DNA of 64,000 nt from Chitinophaga sp. (GCF_017745275.1 NZ_JAGHZS010000007.1:378751-442750); one strand, 5' to 3'; counted from the stretch's first letter, positions 33,917 to 43,883 are shown. Made by a program: numbers and translations. The notes: generated from the sequence alone by a model not told the origin.

Positions 33917-35698
33917 ATGGAAAGACATACGTATCAGACAGGCATTATTGGCAACTGCGCGTTCCTGGCGCATGTAAACAAGAATACAAATATCGACTGG
34001 CTCTGCTGGCCCCGCATGGATAGCTCCTTTGTTTTCGGCGGACTGCTTGACAAAAAAAAAGGAGGTGAATTCTCGATATTACCTGCAGCGGATTATGCTA
34101 CGCATCAATACTACCTCGAAAATACCAATGTACTTTGTACAGAAATCAGCACTACGGAAGGTAGTTACCGCATTACAGATTTTGCGCCCCGCTTTCTGCA
34201 ATACGAACGCTTCTTCAAGCCATTGATGCTGATCCGTAAAATAGAACCCCTGGAAGGCTCTCCCCGTATCCGCGTAAAATGTACACCCGTATGCGACTAT
34301 GGTGCAGAGAAGCTAAGACGCCTTCGCGGCAGCAGCCACATTGAATTTGGCGGCTGTGATGAAAACCTCCGGCTTACCACAAATATTGCTGTGAGCTATC
34401 TTTTTGATGAAGAATTCTTTGTACTCAATGATACCCGCTATCTCATTCTCACCTACGGACATCCATTGGAAGCACCACTGGCAAGCACTGCTGAGCGGTT
34501 TCTCCGTGAAACCATTGCCTACTGGCGCACATGGATCAAACATTCCTCCATTGCCAATTACTTTCAGCCTTATGTAATCCGGGCCGCCTTAACCCTGAAA
34601 ATTCACCAGTATGAAGACACCGGCGCCATTATCGCCGCCAGCACCACCAGTTTGCCGGAGTTCCCCGATAGTGGCCGTAACTGGGACTATCGCTATTGCT
34701 GGATGCGTGATACCTATTATGTAATCACGGCGCTGAATCACATTGGCCACTTTGAAGAAATGGAGCGCTACTTCGGATATATTACAGATATCTCTTTTTC
34801 GGGCGACTTCCGCTACCAGCCATTATACGGTATTACCGGCCAGAAAACATTGTCTGAAACGGTGCTTCCGCACCTGGATGGGTACCTGGGGAATCAACCG
34901 GTACGTATAGGCAACCAGGCATACGAACATATTCAGAACGATATATATGGACAGGTACTTATCTCGATGCTGCCTTTATATACCGACCATCGTTTTATTT
35001 TCTCTGAGCGGAAAGACTCCGACCGATGGATAGAACTGCTGTTGAAGAAAATTGAGAAAACCATTGATGAAAAAGATGCAGGTATCTGGGAGTTCCGGAA
35101 TATGGCTAACATTCACTGCTATACGAATCTTTTCCAATGGGCGGGTTGTGCCGCCGCCGAAAAGATGGCGCGCACCATTGGTAACAATGCCTTGCTGGAA
35201 CGAGCCGTGGCCCTCAAAAACCGGGCGGCCGCACATATTGAAAGCTGTTACGACCCGGTAAGGAAAGTATATACCAATGCAGCAGGCAGTCAACACCTGG
35301 ATGCCAGCACGTTACAACTTATTATGATGAACTACCTGGATCCGACCTCTGAACGTGCCCGTGATCACCTGGTAGCATTGGAGAAAGAACTCAAAACACC
35401 TGAAGGTCTGTTTTACCGTTATCGTCATTCCGATGATTTCGGGAAACCCAAAACCACGTTTCTTGTATGTGCGTTCTGGTATGTTGAAGCGCTCGCGTGC
35501 GTAGGACGGCTGGATGACGCACAACGGGAATTTGCAAAGCTGCTCCAGTACTCCAATCACTTACTGCTTTTCAGTGAAGATGTGGAAGCCGAAACCGGCA
35601 GCCAGTGGGGTAATTTCCCGCAAGCGTATAGCCATGTGGGTTTGATGAATGCCGCTTACCGGATTGCCATGAAACTGGATGTACCAATATTCCTTTAG
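33917..35698 (+). CDS. GH15 glucoamylase/trehalase-like glycoside hydrolase
   Basis: 593-aa intracellular GH15 (no signal peptide). The family's GRNWDYRYCWMRD motif sits in the middle, and ETGSQWGNFPQAYSHVG at the end contains the conserved active-site segment with a C-terminal catalytic Glu candidate. Bacterial GH15 members next to otsA/otsB are often trehalases or alpha-glucosidases. It converges with the OtsAB fusion across the perfect 47-bp inverted repeat, whose first arm starts on the stop codon of this gene. Substrate inferred from context. Confidence 0.85.
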   Translation: MERHTYQTGIIGNCAFLAHVNKNTNIDWLCWPRMDSSFVFGGLLDKKKGGEFSILPAADYATHQYYLENTNVLCTEISTTEGSYRITDFAPRFLQYERFFKPLMLIRKIEPLEGSPRIRVKCTPVCDYGAEKLRRLRGSSHIEFGGCDENLRLTTNIAVSYLFDEEFFVLNDTRYLILTYGHPLEAPLASTAERFLRETIAYWRTWIKHSSIANYFQPYVIRAALTLKIHQYEDTGAIIAASTTSLPEFPDSGRNWDYRYCWMRDTYYVITALNHIGHFEEMERYFGYITDISFSGDFRYQPLYGITGQKTLSETVLPHLDGYLGNQPVRIGNQAYEHIQNDIYGQVLISMLPLYTDHRFIFSERKDSDRWIELLLKKIEKTIDEKDAGIWEFRNMANIHCYTNLFQWAGCAAAEKMARTIGNNALLERAVALKNRAAAHIESCYDPVRKVYTNAAGSQHLDASTLQLIMMNYLDPTSERARDHLVALEKELKTPEGLFYRYRHSDDFGKPKTTFLVCAFWYVEALACVGRLDDAQREFAKLLQYSNHLLLFSEDVEAETGSQWGNFPQAYSHVGLMNAAYRIAMKLDVPIFL

Positions 35699-35805
35699 GT
35701 TTTAGCCATTAGGTTTTAGCTTTTAGCAAAATGCAGCGAAGATTAATATATATAATGTTCTTCGCTGCATTTTGCTAAAAGCTAAAACCTAATGGCTAAA
35801 ACCTA
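35696..35805. repeat. Perfect 47-bp inverted repeat, copy 4, overlapping a stop codon
   Basis: Arms 35696-35742 and 35759-35805 are exact complements over 47 nt with only a 16-nt loop. The left arm begins with the TAG stop of the GH15 gene and the right arm ends 2 nt before the stop of OtsAB. It contains AGGTTTTAGCCATT and CTTTTAGC words instead of the heptamers of copies 1-3, but has the same GCAGCGAA inner block as copy 3. One of the longest perfect palindromes one would expect to see in a bacterial gene gap. Confidence 0.97.
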
Positions 35806-35807
35806 TT

Positions 35808-37991
35808 TCAGGCTTCCCTGTTGCGCAGTGTCCGCAACAAATGCCGTACCTCATGATAACTTCTTAAATAATACTGTGCTGCCGATACCTGGCTTCCCAC
35901 CTTGATAGTAATGGCTTTGGCGGGTAAGGCTTTAAAGATGTCTTCATCTGTTACATCATCCCCCATAGCCATAATGAAATCATATTTCTTATGATTGAGC
36001 CAACTAAGGGCAGCCTTACCTTTGTTGATCTCTACATTTTTCACTTCAATCACTTTATCACCGGGCAATACCTGTAATCCTTTTTCTACGGTATAGTAGC
36101 GAAGTGTATTCATTAATTCATTGGCGCGCAATTCGCCCAGGCCGGATTCTACTTTCCGGTAATGCCATACCAGGGAATAGCTTTTCTCTTCTATAAATGA
36201 ACCAGGCGTACGATCAGTGGCCAGTTCCATGATAGGGAGTAATTCCTTTTTCCATTGATCCGTTAAGCCCGGAAGTTGGTACCACTCTCCTTCTTTGGTC
36301 TTTTGCCATGCGCCATGTTCTGCAATCAGGTCCAGCTTCAGGTGGCCGAACCACTCCCCCAGCGTTTCATGGTTTCTGCCGCTGATCATCACGAGGTCAT
36401 TGCCTGGTATACCGGACAACTCGCGCAGCAGCTGGTACAGGTCCGGATCCGGCGAAGCCATATCTATATTGGGCTGAAAGCCAACCAGGGTACCATCGTA
36501 GTCGAGGAAGATGATACGTTTGCGGGCATTATAATACTGCTGCCTGATTAACACTGCGGTTTCCTGGTTTACACGGCGGGCCAGCATGTTCTGTTGCATT
36601 TCATTCACCTCATCCAGCCGTGCCATAAACAACTTCACCCAGTGATGAATATTGAACTTCGCCACCACGGAGCGCATTTGTTTCATGCGCCGCTGTTGCT
36701 CGGCCGTCGGCATATTAAGAGCGTCTACTATGGCCCGGGTAATAGCGCCTATATTATTGGGATTCACGATGATGGCGTCTATTAATTCTTTAGACGCACC
36801 CGCCATCTCACTCAGGATCAACACACCATCGTTGTTATTACGACTTGCCACATATTCTTTGCTGACGAGGTTCATGCCGTCGCGCATGGGCGTAACGAGA
36901 CAGATGTCCGCGAAATTATACAGGGCGGATAATGTTTCAATAGGAAAAGAACGATAGAAATATTGAATAGGATGCCAGGCAAGTGTCCGGAAGCGGGCAT
37001 TCACATTGCCTACGTACTTGTCTATCTGGTCACGCAGCTCTTTATATTGAGCAACGGTATCGCGGGATGGCACTACAATCATGTACAACACCACTTTACC
37101 GATATACTCGGGATGCAGTTGCAGTAATAATTCGAAGGCTTCGAGCCTTTGCAGGATACCTTTGCTATAGTCAAGACGGTCAATGGAAAGTATGAGGCGA
37201 TCTTCCTGGAAGTTTTCCCTGAGCTGTTGCAATTGCCTCTGCACCTCAGGTTCTTTACCCATTTCAGCGTATTTATGAAAGTCGATACCCATTGGAAATG
37301 TTTCCACTACGATGGCCCGGTCGTTATAAGAAACAACATTCGCGGACGTGTTAACAGGGAGCAACCTGCTGGCGGCATTCAGGAAATGCCGGGTGTCGTC
37401 AAAAGTATGGAAGCCCATGAGATCTGCGCCCAGCATACCCTCCAGGATTTCTGTGCGCCAGGGTATCAGGCGAAATAATTCATAAGAAGGAAATGGGATG
37501 TGTTGAAAGAAGCCGATGGAGATCTCCGGCATTTCTATCCGTATCATTCCCGGTAGTAGTAATAGCTGGTAGTCGTGCACCCAGATAATGTCGCCAGGTG
37601 CGGCTACCTTCATAATAATATCTCTGAATTTTTTATTTACCTGGTAATAAGCATCCCAATGTGTTTGTTCATAGTGGGCATATACCGCCATATAGTGGAA
37701 AACCGGCCACAGTGTTTCATTGGAAAAGCCCTCATAGAAGTTGTTAATCTCATCTTGTGTCAGGAATACGGGCATCAGGTTCATTTTACGTAATTGCTTC
37801 GTCATGTTATCCTGTTCCTTAGGGTCCGCGATTTCCTGTCCGGGCCATCCTATCCAGATGTTGTTTCCTTCTCTGTAAATAGATCCAAGGCCTGTTGCCA
37901 GTCCTCCTTCACTGGGTTGTAGGGTGTATTCACCGTTTGTTTCTGTGATCTTTACGGGGAGCCTGTTCGATACAATAATAGTCTTTCGCAT
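35808..37991 (-). CDS. Bifunctional trehalose-6-phosphate synthase/phosphatase (OtsA-OtsB fusion)
   Basis: 727 aa. The N-terminal GT20 OtsA domain (VSNRLPVKI, EGGLATGL, WVHDYQLLLLP, SIDRLDYSKGI, MRDGMNLVSKEYVA) extends to about residue 480. A C-terminal HAD-type trehalose phosphatase then starts near residue 500 (FLDYDGTLVGF, LVMISGRN, LIAEHGAW, MGDDVTDEDIF). It makes trehalose from UDP-glucose and glucose-6-P. The fusion is common in Bacteroidota. The convergent GH15 and nearby glucokinase suggest a trehalose cycle. Confidence 0.95.
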   Translation of the reverse strand: MRKTIIVSNRLPVKITETNGEYTLQPSEGGLATGLGSIYREGNNIWIGWPGQEIADPKEQDNMTKQLRKMNLMPVFLTQDEINNFYEGFSNETLWPVFHYMAVYAHYEQTHWDAYYQVNKKFRDIIMKVAAPGDIIWVHDYQLLLLPGMIRIEMPEISIGFFQHIPFPSYELFRLIPWRTEILEGMLGADLMGFHTFDDTRHFLNAASRLLPVNTSANVVSYNDRAIVVETFPMGIDFHKYAEMGKEPEVQRQLQQLRENFQEDRLILSIDRLDYSKGILQRLEAFELLLQLHPEYIGKVVLYMIVVPSRDTVAQYKELRDQIDKYVGNVNARFRTLAWHPIQYFYRSFPIETLSALYNFADICLVTPMRDGMNLVSKEYVASRNNNDGVLILSEMAGASKELIDAIIVNPNNIGAITRAIVDALNMPTAEQQRRMKQMRSVVAKFNIHHWVKLFMARLDEVNEMQQNMLARRVNQETAVLIRQQYYNARKRIIFLDYDGTLVGFQPNIDMASPDPDLYQLLRELSGIPGNDLVMISGRNHETLGEWFGHLKLDLIAEHGAWQKTKEGEWYQLPGLTDQWKKELLPIMELATDRTPGSFIEEKSYSLVWHYRKVESGLGELRANELMNTLRYYTVEKGLQVLPGDKVIEVKNVEINKGKAALSWLNHKKYDFIMAMGDDVTDEDIFKALPAKAITIKVGSQVSAAQYYLRSYHEVRHLLRTLRNREA

Positions 37992-38112
37992 AGTCAGTTT
38001 GTATAATCTATTAGCTAATTACATTCAGTTGAAGTAGCACTGTGGAACAAAAAATGCACCCAAAAGACTGGCACCAACACATATAAATAAATACAATTTG
38101 ACTATAACGGGT

Positions 38113-39009
38113 CTACCGGCGGCCCAGGGTCATCATCACCACCCCGCCGATAACCACAGCAGCGGAAAGCCCTACCATGGGCGTAATGGCTTCATTCCCG
38201 ATAGCCCAACCGAGTAGTAAAGCTACTATAGGGTTAACATAGGCATAAGTAGCAGTAAGTCCTGGCGGCGCGTTTTTCGACAACCAGCTATAAGAAGTAT
38301 ATCCCACCAGTGACCCTATGAGCACCAGGTATACATAGGCCTGCCAGCCTTCTGTGGGCATGGCTGACAAAGTATGAATGGCACCGGGTTCCAATACAAG
38401 GCTTATCGCAAAAGAGAAAATACCTCCCGCCAGCATTTGTATGGCGGTGCTGGTGATTTGCGCAGGCATCGGGAGACGCGGTACCAATAAGGTACCTATA
38501 GCCCAGCAAATATTACCGGCCACTACTACTATCACCGGCCATAAGGGAAAGGTGCGGGCCTCATGTTGTGCAAAAGGATTAAACAAGAGAAACAGCCCTG
38601 CAAAGCCGATGGCAATACCTACCAGCGTTAACCCGGATGGACGTTGTTTACTGAAAAAAGCCCAGTCCATTCCCATGATCCAGGCGGGCATGGCAGCTAC
38701 CATCAGCGCTACCAGGCCAGAAGGCATATAGTGTACGGCTAACGCCACGGTGGTATTTCCAATGCCAATCAGGGCGATACCGATCCCGCAAGCAGCCAGC
38801 AACTGCCGGCGGTCAGGCCACGTACGTTCCCGCCAGTAGGCGAAGATCAGCAGCAGGCTTCCCGCTGCCAGGAAGCGCAGTGACGACAGGAAAAAAGGCG
38901 GCACCACCTTAGTGGCGATCTTCATACCGAGGTAGGTGGATCCCCAGATGATGTATACCGCTAAAAGACAAAAGATCAGTTTGGAAGACAGACTGCTTCG
39001 TTGGCTCAT
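38113..39009 (-). CDS. EamA/DMT-family transporter
   Basis: 298 aa with ten TM helices in two EamA repeats (YIIWGSTYLGMKIA in the first; VGYTSYSWLSKNAPPGLTATYAYVNP in the second). Similar to YedA-like drug/metabolite exporters; the substrate is unknown. The ATG overlaps the stop of the CGNR gene by 4 nt, implying coupled translation and co-regulation by that protein. Confidence 0.88.
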   Translation of the reverse strand: MSQRSSLSSKLIFCLLAVYIIWGSTYLGMKIATKVVPPFFLSSLRFLAAGSLLLIFAYWRERTWPDRRQLLAACGIGIALIGIGNTTVALAVHYMPSGLVALMVAAMPAWIMGMDWAFFSKQRPSGLTLVGIAIGFAGLFLLFNPFAQHEARTFPLWPVIVVVAGNICWAIGTLLVPRLPMPAQITSTAIQMLAGGIFSFAISLVLEPGAIHTLSAMPTEGWQAYVYLVLIGSLVGYTSYSWLSKNAPPGLTATYAYVNPIVALLLGWAIGNEAITPMVGLSAAVVIGGVVMMTLGRR

Positions 39010-39611
39010 GGTTTCTTTCTTTTAGTACGTTGATAGTTGCGGGTTACTTTGTCTACATCTCCACAAGTACTCATGCTACACCATTTACGGGAGCCGTTAC
39101 GGCTCTTATCCAGGAACAGCCATCCGCAGGCGGGGCATTCCTTTATCTGTGCCGGCTTTCCGGCGGTATATAATTCCACGGCCGATTTCACCAGCCACCA
39201 ATACACCTGTTCCAGTACCGGAGCGTTAAACTGCAATTTTCCCGCCGCCGTCAGTTCGATATTGGCGTAAGCTTCCCCGATGTAGCTGTTGAACTGCATC
39301 AGGTCTGCGGGGGCCGGGGATTTGCCGGCTATCACGGCCACGAATAAACGATGCAGCAATTCCCGTAGTGTCAGACTCTTTTCAAAAACAATGGCTGCCT
39401 TTTGCGGATAATCTTTGGCCAGCCTTTCCAGCGTATGAATAATTTTGGGAGATAAGGCGCCTGTCCGGCTATACCAAAGCAACAAATCTTTGAACGTAGC
39501 CAGGTAGTCGCTGGTGCTTACTTTTTTACGGTTATCAATCGTATTGACGAAATCCAGGCACAGGATGCCACCGTCGAACCGAAGCGTAGAAATCGATTTG
39601 GAAACAGACAT
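39006..39611 (-). CDS. CGNR/ABATE-domain putative transcription regulator with variant motif
   Basis: 201 aa. An N-terminal ABATE-like domain (ISTLRFDGGILCLDFVNTIDNR) is followed by a C-terminal CGNR zinc finger (CPACGWLFLDKSRNGSRKWCSMSTCG). Four Cys ligands are intact, but the name-giving C-G-N-R is here C-G-D-V, with a KVTRNYQRTKRKK basic tail. Probably a stress-linked DNA-binding regulator that controls the EamA exporter it overlaps. Confidence 0.82.
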   Translation of the reverse strand: MSVSKSISTLRFDGGILCLDFVNTIDNRKKVSTSDYLATFKDLLLWYSRTGALSPKIIHTLERLAKDYPQKAAIVFEKSLTLRELLHRLFVAVIAGKSPAPADLMQFNSYIGEAYANIELTAAGKLQFNAPVLEQVYWWLVKSAVELYTAGKPAQIKECPACGWLFLDKSRNGSRKWCSMSTCGDVDKVTRNYQRTKRKKP

Positions 39612-39781
39612 ATCTCCTCGTTTTTAGTCTTACCCAACAAAGGTATAACCTATTCATTAACCGGTAAAACTTATTTTACTGGTTAATAAAAAAGTGGTCA
39701 AAAACCAGTTATTTATCTACCTAAAATGACGCTTAAACAATACAGATATAATAATATATAAATCAACAAGTTATAAAAACG

Positions 39782-39810
39782 AAAACAGCCCCTCCAGGAG
39801 CTGTTTTTTA
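39782..39810 (-). terminator. Terminator downstream of the GT-like membrane protein
   Basis: Stem AAAACAGC with GCTGTTTT plus an inner CTCC-A-GGAG, flanked on both sides by T- or A-runs, so it can work in both directions. It lies 80 nt after the stop of the minus-strand gene at 39891. Confidence 0.7.
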
Positions 39811-39890
39811 TTGATTACTGATAGTATTTTAATTTGCGTCAACGCCGTCATGTTGCTGATTCCAGGAAATCATGCTGAAAGATACATAAA

Positions 39891-41534
39891 TTATTTTACA
39901 TATACTTCAATAATTGCATTTGTCGGTCTTCTGGGTGCCAGAAAGCTGTCTACCTGGTGATAGTGTGTTTTCAATTCATCTCTCAATGCAAACGGGAAAA
40001 AGTTATTTAAGCCCGGTGCATATTCATAGATAACCAGGTCATAATAATGATCCTGTACCTTCTGTTTGTAAATGGCCAACTGCTTGTTGAACATCCCTAC
40101 TCCGAGGTGATACCATAGCGGACAATCTGGTCCCGTTTCCGGTTTGTAAGGAATAACCACAGCCAACGGCGTCAGCTCCGTCATATTCAGCACCTTCAAC
40201 TCTTCTTTATGGTCCTTCACCACCGGCAGGTTCATGAGCCGGTCCATTCCCTTCACCGTCGATTCCGGCATATATATTTTACGGAATGGCTTCAGGTCAG
40301 AGAAAACCCAGGTAGAAACAGGTACGTCTGTACTATCATCATTGAGCATAAAGTTGCGACGATTCACCACGTTCTCATGATTAGGATCAGGATGACGGGC
40401 ATCTGCCATCTCCGGAACAGGAAAAAGCCGATCAGTAAAACGGCCTACATATTTCCACCAGGTACCGGACCACCAGAACAGCACCAGCACGGTGGCAGCC
40501 AGCAGCGGCTTTATGTGGTCAAGGTTGACCTGTAACAGGCGGCAGAGATACGTGGCCACAAATGCAAATGCGAAACTATGGAAGAAGATATTATTATCCG
40601 GTGGCGTATAACTGGTTACCTGGAAAATGGCAGCCTCTCCAAGGATACCCAGGGTCAGTAAAAAGAATAACACGTCTTTCCGTTGCTGTAACCAGGTGCT
40701 CCATTGTTTCACCCCTGCCACCAGGCAGAAGATCACTAACACCACCCAGAACTTGATCCAGTTGGAGTTACCCAGGATTTCATCTGTAAAGTCGTTAAAA
40801 GCCAGGCGGGAGCTGTGCGGCGCCTGACCATGATTGAACCAGTAGCCAAAGCCCGGCATCAGGGGGGCAATGAAGATAACCGCGATGAATGCATACATCG
40901 CTACAAAGACAGGCAGGTCGATCCAGCGACGGGTCTGAAAACTGTTATAGGCCAGGAAAAGCAGGCTTAGCATAAAAGCCATGCCCCCGCCGTCCTGCTT
41001 GGTGAAAAGAGACAGGAAGATAAATAAGGCCGCGGCGGCCATCCATATATAACTACGTACACGGCTATCTGAAAAGAAGGACTTAAAAAGGAAACTAAGT
41101 CCTACCAATTCAAACACAATCACCGTATGATTATACCAGGGCCAGAAATTAAAGAAGGAATAAGACAGTACGAACACCAGTACGGATAACAACCTGATAC
41201 CCGGGCGAACATCCAGGCTTTTCAGAATAGACCGGAAAGCGAAGCCCGCCATGATATTCACCAGGACCTGTGCTTTTACCAGGGAAATCATTTCAGGACC
41301 AAAGATCTTGAAGAATAAAGCGGGGATCATCCAGAATCCATATCCCAGCGGCGAGCCGAAATCCTTAAATGGAATCTGGCCGGAGGAGATGCGATAGGCT
41401 CCTTCCCAGGAGAGGAAGATATTCACCCGGTAAGGAAATGTTACGAACAAAGGCACCAGTGCCAACACAATAATGATCAAACTTTCGGTAATGGTCCACT
41501 TCCGACCTTGTAGGGAAATACCTGGCATAGACAT
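39891..41534 (-). CDS. GT-C/GT39-like polytopic membrane protein
   Basis: 547 aa from ATG 41534. About ten hydrophobic helices are followed by a C-terminal soluble part. The first luminal-type loop, FLSWEGAYRISSGQIPFKDF, recalls the GT39/GT83 acidic loop that binds polyprenyl-phosphate sugar donors. Divergent from, and only about 100 bp away from, the UbiA/DprE1/DprE2 operon, so it may transfer the pentose made there. No exact family is recognised. The reading to 41615 would start with TTG and has no support. Confidence 0.6.
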   Translation of the reverse strand: MSMPGISLQGRKWTITESLIIIVLALVPLFVTFPYRVNIFLSWEGAYRISSGQIPFKDFGSPLGYGFWMIPALFFKIFGPEMISLVKAQVLVNIMAGFAFRSILKSLDVRPGIRLLSVLVFVLSYSFFNFWPWYNHTVIVFELVGLSFLFKSFFSDSRVRSYIWMAAAALFIFLSLFTKQDGGGMAFMLSLLFLAYNSFQTRRWIDLPVFVAMYAFIAVIFIAPLMPGFGYWFNHGQAPHSSRLAFNDFTDEILGNSNWIKFWVVLVIFCLVAGVKQWSTWLQQRKDVLFFLLTLGILGEAAIFQVTSYTPPDNNIFFHSFAFAFVATYLCRLLQVNLDHIKPLLAATVLVLFWWSGTWWKYVGRFTDRLFPVPEMADARHPDPNHENVVNRRNFMLNDDSTDVPVSTWVFSDLKPFRKIYMPESTVKGMDRLMNLPVVKDHKEELKVLNMTELTPLAVVIPYKPETGPDCPLWYHLGVGMFNKQLAIYKQKVQDHYYDLVIYEYAPGLNNFFPFALRDELKTHYHQVDSFLAPRRPTNAIIEVYVK

Positions 41535-41636
41535 TTGGGATTTGCTATAAGAGTAATGTTCCGGTGACGGGAACGGGGCAAAAGTAATTGAATAAATTGT
41601 ATCTTGGCCCGTCAAGAATCAACTTTTTAGTTCCCC

Positions 41637-42524
41637 ATGAAATACATCAAATTACTTAGACCAAAACATTGGGTAAAAAATGCATTTCTGTTTATTCCTC
41701 TTTTCTTTGCCGGAGAAATATTCAATGCCGGTAAAATATTGCACCTGTTAATTGCTTTTGCTGCTTTCTGTTTGATCGCCAGTAGCATTTACATTCTCAA
41801 TGACTACCAGGATATTGAGGCCGACAGGCAACACCCCGTGAAGTGCAAGCGCCCGCTGGCTTCAGGAGCAATTTCCAAAACCAGTGCGCTGTTACTTTTT
41901 GTTGTATGTGTGGTGGCCGGCGGCGCCATTGCCTGGTTTATGAGCGTGAAATTTATGTTTGTACTAGGCATTTACTTCGTATTAAACCTCCTTTATTGCT
42001 TTGGCTTAAAGCATATTTCTATACTGGACATCCTGATCCTGTCGATCGGATTTGTGCTTCGGGTGAAGTCAGGCGGCATTGCCGCTGATGTGGCCATATC
42101 TGAATGGCTTATGATCATGATCTTCCTCCTGGCCCTTTTTATGGCCATTGCCAAACGCCGGGATGACATCCTGATCAAACAGGAACTGGGAAAGGAAATG
42201 CGGAAAGCCGCCAGCGGTTACAACATGGATTTCCTGAATGTGATGCTCGCCCTGGTATCTGCGGTGATGATTGTATGTTATTTAATGTATACTATTTCTC
42301 CGGAAACAGAGGCCAGGTTCAAGACTTATCGCCTGTATTATACCACGCTGTTTGTAATTGGCGGATTATTACGATATTTGCAAATAACCTACGTGGAGAA
42401 CAATACAGGTTCTCCCACCAAAATCCTATATAAAGACCGTTTTATTCAATTGACCATCATCCTGTGGGTACTTAGTTTTTATGTATTAATTTATTTACCG
42501 ACAGATAAAACTTTTTTTGAATAA
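41637..42524 (+). CDS. UbiA-family prenyltransferase, decaprenyl-phosphate phosphoribosyltransferase-like
   Basis: 295 aa, eight to nine TM helices. The first Asp-rich motif is NDYQDIEADRQHPVKCKRP, the form (NDxxDxxxD...KxRP) of DPPR synthases such as Rv3806c, which joins PRPP with decaprenyl phosphate; the second is DILIK after AKRRDD. Context with DprE1- and DprE2-like genes supports this over menaquinone or heme UbiA. Its stop overlaps the next ATG as TAATG. Confidence 0.85.
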   Translation: MKYIKLLRPKHWVKNAFLFIPLFFAGEIFNAGKILHLLIAFAAFCLIASSIYILNDYQDIEADRQHPVKCKRPLASGAISKTSALLLFVVCVVAGGAIAWFMSVKFMFVLGIYFVLNLLYCFGLKHISILDILILSIGFVLRVKSGGIAADVAISEWLMIMIFLLALFMAIAKRRDDILIKQELGKEMRKAASGYNMDFLNVMLALVSAVMIVCYLMYTISPETEARFKTYRLYYTTLFVIGGLLRYLQITYVENNTGSPTKILYKDRFIQLTIILWVLSFYVLIYLPTDKTFFE

Positions 42525-43855
42525 TGCAAAAACGGTTATCCAATTGGGGAAATTACCCCGCCGTGGTCAGTGATGAAATCGCATTCACCCAGGAGGATCA
42601 GCTCCGCGAATATATAGCAGGGCATTCCCAAATGATTGCCAGGGGCAATGGTCGTTGTTATGGCGATGCCTCACTGGGCAAGCACAGCATTTCCATGCTG
42701 AAGTATGATAAAATGTTATCCCTGGATACGACAAATGGCATTATAGATGTACAAGCTGGCGTAACGCTCGACCAGATCCTGGATATCATTGTTCCCAAAG
42801 GATGGTTTTTACCGGTAACCCCGGGTACTAAATATATTACCGTGGGTGGTGCAGTAGCTTCAGATGTACATGGAAAAAATCACCACGTAGATGGAGCGAT
42901 CTCCGGCCACGTCATTGATATGGATGTATTAACCGCTTCCGGCGAAACTATTTGCTGCTCTGCCAATAACCACAGTGACCTGTTCTGGGCTACCTGTGGC
43001 GGCATGGGTTTAACCGGGGTGATTACCCGGGTGAAGTTCGACTTAAAGAAAATCTCCACCGCCTATATCAAACAAACACAACTGAAAGCGGGTAACCTGG
43101 AGGAGGTGATCCGCCTGTTCGACGAGTATAAGCATTACACTTACTCGATGGCGTGGATCGACTGCCTGCAGAAAGGCGATTCTTTCGGTCGCAGTATCCT
43201 CATTGTAGGGGAACATGCTACCCCTGAAGAACTAAGTGAGCACCAACGAAAAGCGCCACTTACTCTCCCGGCTAAACGAAAACTGACGATTCCCTTTAAT
43301 CTGCCTTCTTTTGTGCTGAATACTTTCACCGTAAAAGCATTCAACTGGTTATATTATAACAAGAATTACAGGAAGGTAATGCATAAGGTAATTCCTTATG
43401 AACCTTTCTTTTATCCATTGGATGCTATTCTTCACTGGAACCGGGGATATGGCAAAGCGGGGTTTGTGCAATATCAGTTTGTGGTATCGTTGGAGCAGAA
43501 GGATGGATTGATTGCTATTCTTAAAAGAATAAGCGACAAAGGCTGGGGTTCTTTCCTGGCGGTGCTGAAAGTTTTTGGTAAACAGGATAGCCTGATCTCT
43601 TTCCCGATGGAAGGTTATACGCTGGCGCTGGACTTCCCTATCCGTAAAGGATTATTCGAATTCCTGGATGAGCTGGATGAAATTGTGCTGCAATATGGTG
43701 GCCGCCTGTACCTGTCAAAAGATGCCCGTATGAAGCCCGGGATATTCCGCAACAGCTATGCTAATGCGGCACGGTTTGCAGACATTGTAAAGCAGTATAA
43801 TCCGGATGGCCGGTTTGAATCCATGCAGTCTGAAAGATTATCTTTAATAAAATAG
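42524..43855 (+). CDS. DprE1-like FAD-dependent polyprenylphosphoryl-ribose 2-oxidase
   Basis: 443 aa. The FAD-binding N-terminus has RGNGRCYGDASLG, VTPGTKYITVGG and HGKNHHVDG, as in mycobacterial DprE1. The stretch aligning with the mycobacterial benzothiazinone site reads GYTLALDFPI: the target Cys387 is Ala368 here, while Asp370 is kept; the active-site Lys is in YLSKDAR (Lys399). It would oxidise the 2'-OH of polyprenyl-P-ribose. Operon with UbiA-, SDR- and HAD-encoding genes. Confidence 0.85.
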   Translation: MQKRLSNWGNYPAVVSDEIAFTQEDQLREYIAGHSQMIARGNGRCYGDASLGKHSISMLKYDKMLSLDTTNGIIDVQAGVTLDQILDIIVPKGWFLPVTPGTKYITVGGAVASDVHGKNHHVDGAISGHVIDMDVLTASGETICCSANNHSDLFWATCGGMGLTGVITRVKFDLKKISTAYIKQTQLKAGNLEEVIRLFDEYKHYTYSMAWIDCLQKGDSFGRSILIVGEHATPEELSEHQRKAPLTLPAKRKLTIPFNLPSFVLNTFTVKAFNWLYYNKNYRKVMHKVIPYEPFFYPLDAILHWNRGYGKAGFVQYQFVVSLEQKDGLIAILKRISDKGWGSFLAVLKVFGKQDSLISFPMEGYTLALDFPIRKGLFEFLDELDEIVLQYGGRLYLSKDARMKPGIFRNSYANAARFADIVKQYNPDGRFESMQSERLSLIK

Positions 43856-43883
43856 TTTTCCCCTGATTAACCAAACACCTCTC

